Below are positions 27,315 to 29,686 of a stretch of 29,686 nt of DNA, one piece after another. Location: IMG/VR virus record IMGVR_UViG_3300025120_000341, positions 1 to 29,686 of that record; one strand, 5' to 3'. Both the position numbers and the translations under genes were made by a program. The number at the start of each line of letters is the position of its first letter. Position 1 is the first letter of the stretch. Source of the DNA: a virus. The notes beneath the pieces were generated by a model that did no database searches, had not been told where the DNA came from, and was given only the letters and a program-made list of their open reading frames with translations.

Positions 27315-29686
27315 TACAAGAATATCAGATACTTATCAAGGTTTAATAAAAACTATTGATAATGCTGCAATAACTGCAACTTTAAAAGAATTAACTGACG
27401 GATCAGGAAATTCAACAGGTATTTCATTAAACAATGCAGGAGATTTTAAAGTAAATGCTATTTTAGAATTTGGATCTTTAAAAGATACAGGAGAAAACAT
27501 TGTTATAACAAAGTTTGTAGATGAAGCTGATGGTATTGCTAATAACGATAACGATACTTCAATTCCTACAACTGCAGCTATAGTTGATTACGTTGCTGCT
27601 CAAATAACAATAGAAGATTTAGACTTTACAGGAGATACTGGTTCTGGTCAAATAGATTTAGATTCACAAATATTTGCTATAGGTGGAACTACTAACCAAA
27701 TTACAACAGTAGCTTCTGGTCAATCATTAACATTATCTTTAGATTCAACAGGTGTTAATTTACCTGACGATTCAACTGCTATAACTCAAACAGCAGGAGA
27801 TAATTCAACAAAAATAGCTACAACATCTTATGTAGATACTTTAGATTCTGCAAGTGATTTAGATTTTAGTGGTGATAGTGGAACTGGAGATGTTAATTTA
27901 AACACACAAACATTAGCAGTAACAGGAACTGCAAATCAAATAGAATCAACTGCTTCTGGTCAAGGATTAAGTTTACAATTTCCAACAGCAGGTATTACAT
28001 TACCAAATGGTTCTGTAGCTACTACACAAAGTGCAGGTGATAATAGTACAAAAGTAGCAACTACTTCTTATGTAGACACACTTGACGCAGCATCAGATTT
28101 AGATATAACAGACGGAACAAACGTAGGAGATATAAATTTAAACACACAATCATTAAGTATATTAGGAACAACTAATGAAATTGATAGTGTTGTAAGTGGT
28201 CAAAGCGTTACATTAGGTTTACCAAGTTCAATAAGCACAAATTTAGTTGGTGATGTTACAGGAAATTTAACTGGAAATGTTACAGGTAATTTAACAGGAA
28301 ATTCAGCAGGAATACACACAGGGGCTGTTGTAGGAAACGTAACTGGAAACGTAACAGGTAATGTTACTGGAGATCTAACAGGCAATGCAGATACTGCTAC
28401 AGCTTGGCAAACTGCAAGAGATTTATCTTTAACAGGTCAAGCAACTGGAACAATATCAAGTGTTAATGGAACAGGAAATGTAAGTGGTGCAGTAACATTA
28501 GATAACAATTCAGTAACAGCTAAAGTATTAACAGGATTACCAAGTCCTTCTGCAAGTTCTGTATTAGCTACAGATTCAATAGTTGACGGTATTGGAAAAC
28601 TACAATCACAAATAAATGGTTTAGCAGGTGGTTTAAGATTTATAGGATCTTGGGATGCAGACACTAATTCACCAGTTTTAAGTTCTGGTGGTGGAGAAGC
28701 TGCTAACGGAACAACAACATCAACATTAGCAAACAAATTAGTAGATAGTTCTGCTTCTTTTACTTCTACTGTAACGGTAGGAGATAAAGTAGTTAATCAA
28801 GTAGATGGAACAACTGCATTAGTAACAAACATAGATAGTGATACAACACTTTCTTTAGATGGCGATATAATGTTAAGTGGGGAAGCATACACAATAGACA
28901 ATAGCCCTTTTATAACACAAGGTCATTATTACGTTGTAAGTGTAGGAGGAACTACAAGTTTAAATGGAGTTTCTAACTGGACTATTGGAGATTGGGTAAT
29001 TGCAGGTGCAAACAATCAATGGACTAAATTAGATCATAGCCAAGTAGACGGAACAGGAACAACAGGAAACCTAACTAAATGGTCATCAACAAGTGTAATA
29101 GCAGATTCAATAGTTTCAGAATCAGGAACTGCAATAACAGTAGATGGTTCATTAACAACAAATACTAATTTAAGTTCAACAGGAAACTTTGCAGTAAATA
29201 CAGATAAATTTACAGTAGCTGCAGCAAGTGGAAATACAAATATAGCAGGAACAACAATTATAAATGATACATTATATTTAACTGAATATATACAACATTT
29301 AGGAAATACAGGTAATAACATAAGATTTACAACAGATGCTATTGCTATTTCTGCTGATGCAACTTTTGCAGAAGATGTAAGTTTAGCTGACAATAAAAAA
29401 TTAAAGTTTGGTGCAGGAAATGATTTAGAAATAAAAAGTGATGGTACAGTTGGTTCTCTAAAAGGGAATGATGTTAGATTAGTAAATGCTGCAGGACAAA
29501 ATATTTTTAGAGTAAATACAAATGTTGCAGAGTTATATTATGCTGATGGTAAAAAGTTAGAAACTACAAGTACAGGGGTTAGTGTAACAGGAGGTATAAC
29601 TTTTGGCGATAGTCATTTTATAGGAGATGATGGAAGCAATAATTTATTAATACAAAGTTCAGCTAATGAAAATATAATTTTAGATA
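27298..29686 (+). CDS. Tail fibre (3'-truncated at window end)
   Basis: ATG 27298 opens a frame of 796 complete codons that runs off the end. The protein is Gly/Ser/Thr/Asn/Asp-rich. N-terminal ~100 residues contain an SIPTTAAIVDYVAAQI segment, followed by tandem 80-residue repeats (from 27619) that close with GDNSTK(I/V)ATTSYVDTLD, a TGN-rich stretch (from ~28249), and a beta-structured domain (GDWVIAGANNQWTKLDHSQV). The last part has DGKKLETTSTGVSVTG-like fibre-shaft motifs. The S74 chaperone at window position 1-795 is probably its missing C-terminus. Frame is continuous to base 29686, but joining 29686 to 1 would shift the frame. Confidence 0.82.
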   Translation, partial: MASLFNTRISDTYQGLIKTIDNAAITATLKELTDGSGNSTGISLNNAGDFKVNAILEFGSLKDTGENIVITKFVDEADGIANNDNDTSIPTTAAIVDYVAAQITIEDLDFTGDTGSGQIDLDSQIFAIGGTTNQITTVASGQSLTLSLDSTGVNLPDDSTAITQTAGDNSTKIATTSYVDTLDSASDLDFSGDSGTGDVNLNTQTLAVTGTANQIESTASGQGLSLQFPTAGITLPNGSVATTQSAGDNSTKVATTSYVDTLDAASDLDITDGTNVGDINLNTQSLSILGTTNEIDSVVSGQSVTLGLPSSISTNLVGDVTGNLTGNVTGNLTGNSAGIHTGAVVGNVTGNVTGNVTGDLTGNADTATAWQTARDLSLTGQATGTISSVNGTGNVSGAVTLDNNSVTAKVLTGLPSPSASSVLATDSIVDGIGKLQSQINGLAGGLRFIGSWDADTNSPVLSSGGGEAANGTTTSTLANKLVDSSASFTSTVTVGDKVVNQVDGTTALVTNIDSDTTLSLDGDIMLSGEAYTIDNSPFITQGHYYVVSVGGTTSLNGVSNWTIGDWVIAGANNQWTKLDHSQVDGTGTTGNLTKWSSTSVIADSIVSESGTAITVDGSLTTNTNLSSTGNFAVNTDKFTVAAASGNTNIAGTTIINDTLYLTEYIQHLGNTGNNIRFTTDAIAISADATFAEDVSLADNKKLKFGAGNDLEIKSDGTVGSLKGNDVRLVNAAGQNIFRVNTNVAELYYADGKKLETTSTGVSVTGGITFGDSHFIGDDGSNNLLIQSSANENIILD
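27619..28230 (+). repeat. Three 240-bp tandem repeats in the tail fibre (third partial)
   Basis: Starting at 27619, 27859 and 28099, the code repeats every exactly 240 bp (80 codons), each unit starting Leu-Asp and containing N-x-(Q/E)-I and SGQ motifs, the first two closing in GDNSTK(I/V)ATTSYVDTLD. The third unit ends near 28230 before reaching the closing motif. Copies have diverged at the DNA level, so they are old repeats under protein-level selection. Confidence 0.75.
28249..28400 (+). repeat. TGN-type short repeats in the tail fibre
   Basis: A run of short units of the form V/L-T-G-N (for example GDVTGNLTGNVTGNLTGN and GNVTGNVTGNVTGDLTGN) interrupted by one SAGIHTGAVV. In DNA this gives short near-repeats of 'acaggwaat'. 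It probably forms a beta-helical or collagen-like shaft segment. It should not be taken for a CRISPR or DNA-level repeat. Confidence 0.7.

Noticed and set aside
28200-28385. Minus-strand ORF rich in Val/Thr/Pro opposite the TGN repeats
   Set aside because: It mirrors the short TGN repeats of the tail-fibre gene; low complexity and no start context. The plus frame is clearly coding.
28249-28400. CRISPR-like short repeats
   Set aside because: Repeats are in frame, 12-bp type and code for TGN units; there are no constant-length unique spacers.
29034-29393. Minus-strand ORF opposite the tail fibre
   Set aside because: Shadow of the continuous plus-strand fibre frame; composition follows complement of Thr/Ala/Ser codons.
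1-29686. Signs of lysogeny (integrase, repressor, attachment sites)
   Set aside because: No recombinase motif, no divergent promoter region, no minus-strand regulatory gene; all genes run in one direction.

Overview
This is an AT-rich, almost fully coding phage genome segment. It very probably comes from a tailed, siphovirus-like phage infecting a marine Flavobacteriia/Bacteroidetes host. The host assignment rests on three things: family resemblance of many proteins from memory (XkdF-like protease, portal with extra C-terminal modules, 'CLC..KCCDG' mini-protein, flavophage-type small terminase); Bacteroidetes-type promoters (TTTG at -33, TAnnTTTG-like at -7); and the near absence of Shine-Dalgarno sequences. 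All credible genes lie on the + strand. I see no integrase, repressor, tRNA or CRISPR, so a strictly lytic phage is likely. Both ends of the window fall inside tail-fibre coding sequence: an open fibre frame runs off the right end and a fibre C-terminus with an S74 self-cleaving chaperone starts at the left. The window is therefore probably one nearly complete circularly permuted genome, but a direct join of the ends is out of frame.

Layout. 1-3009: fibre C-terminus, then a lysis block (two holin candidates, an M15 peptidase endolysin, a lipoprotein) and a phage protein with a GCGGLMWDAWGG block. 3203-9733: recombination and replication genes: zinc-ribbon mini-protein, NinG-like nuclease, annealing-protein candidate, SSB, RecA-fold ATPase, an ECF-like sigma factor, two PD-(D/E)XK-type nucleases, a 5'-3' exonuclease, a ParB-like protein and a DnaA domain-IV-like protein. 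9714-10681: an Nmad1/DUF1599-like protein and a Mom-like DNA-modification protein. 10737-12350: terminase. 12350-14024: very small, mostly membrane or zinc-ribbon proteins plus a GC-rich element that could fold as an RNA. 14115-21102: tail genes (chaperone with a probable -1 frameshift, completion proteins, distal tail proteins, 583-aa tape measure). 21138-27225: head genes (protease, scaffold-like, major capsid, probable tail tube, portal, connector). 27298-end: tail fibre.

The most interesting signal is a two-part motif, YAAAA-N13-ACGTTATATA. It is present five times with identical spacing, each time just upstream of a packaging or structural gene block (10680, 14085, 21107, 21889, 24208). 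Its architecture resembles promoters read by ECF sigma factors, and the phage encodes an ECF-like sigma factor at 5630-6112. I infer a phage-encoded late-gene switch. In four of the five cases the motif sits so close to the ATG that the late mRNAs would be leaderless or nearly so.

Rho-independent terminators (3732, 4731, 14047, 23563, 24165) separate the blocks. Within blocks, genes overlap by ATGA or TAATG junctions, which indicates translational coupling. All function calls are by eye from motifs and remembered family resemblance; no database search was run.
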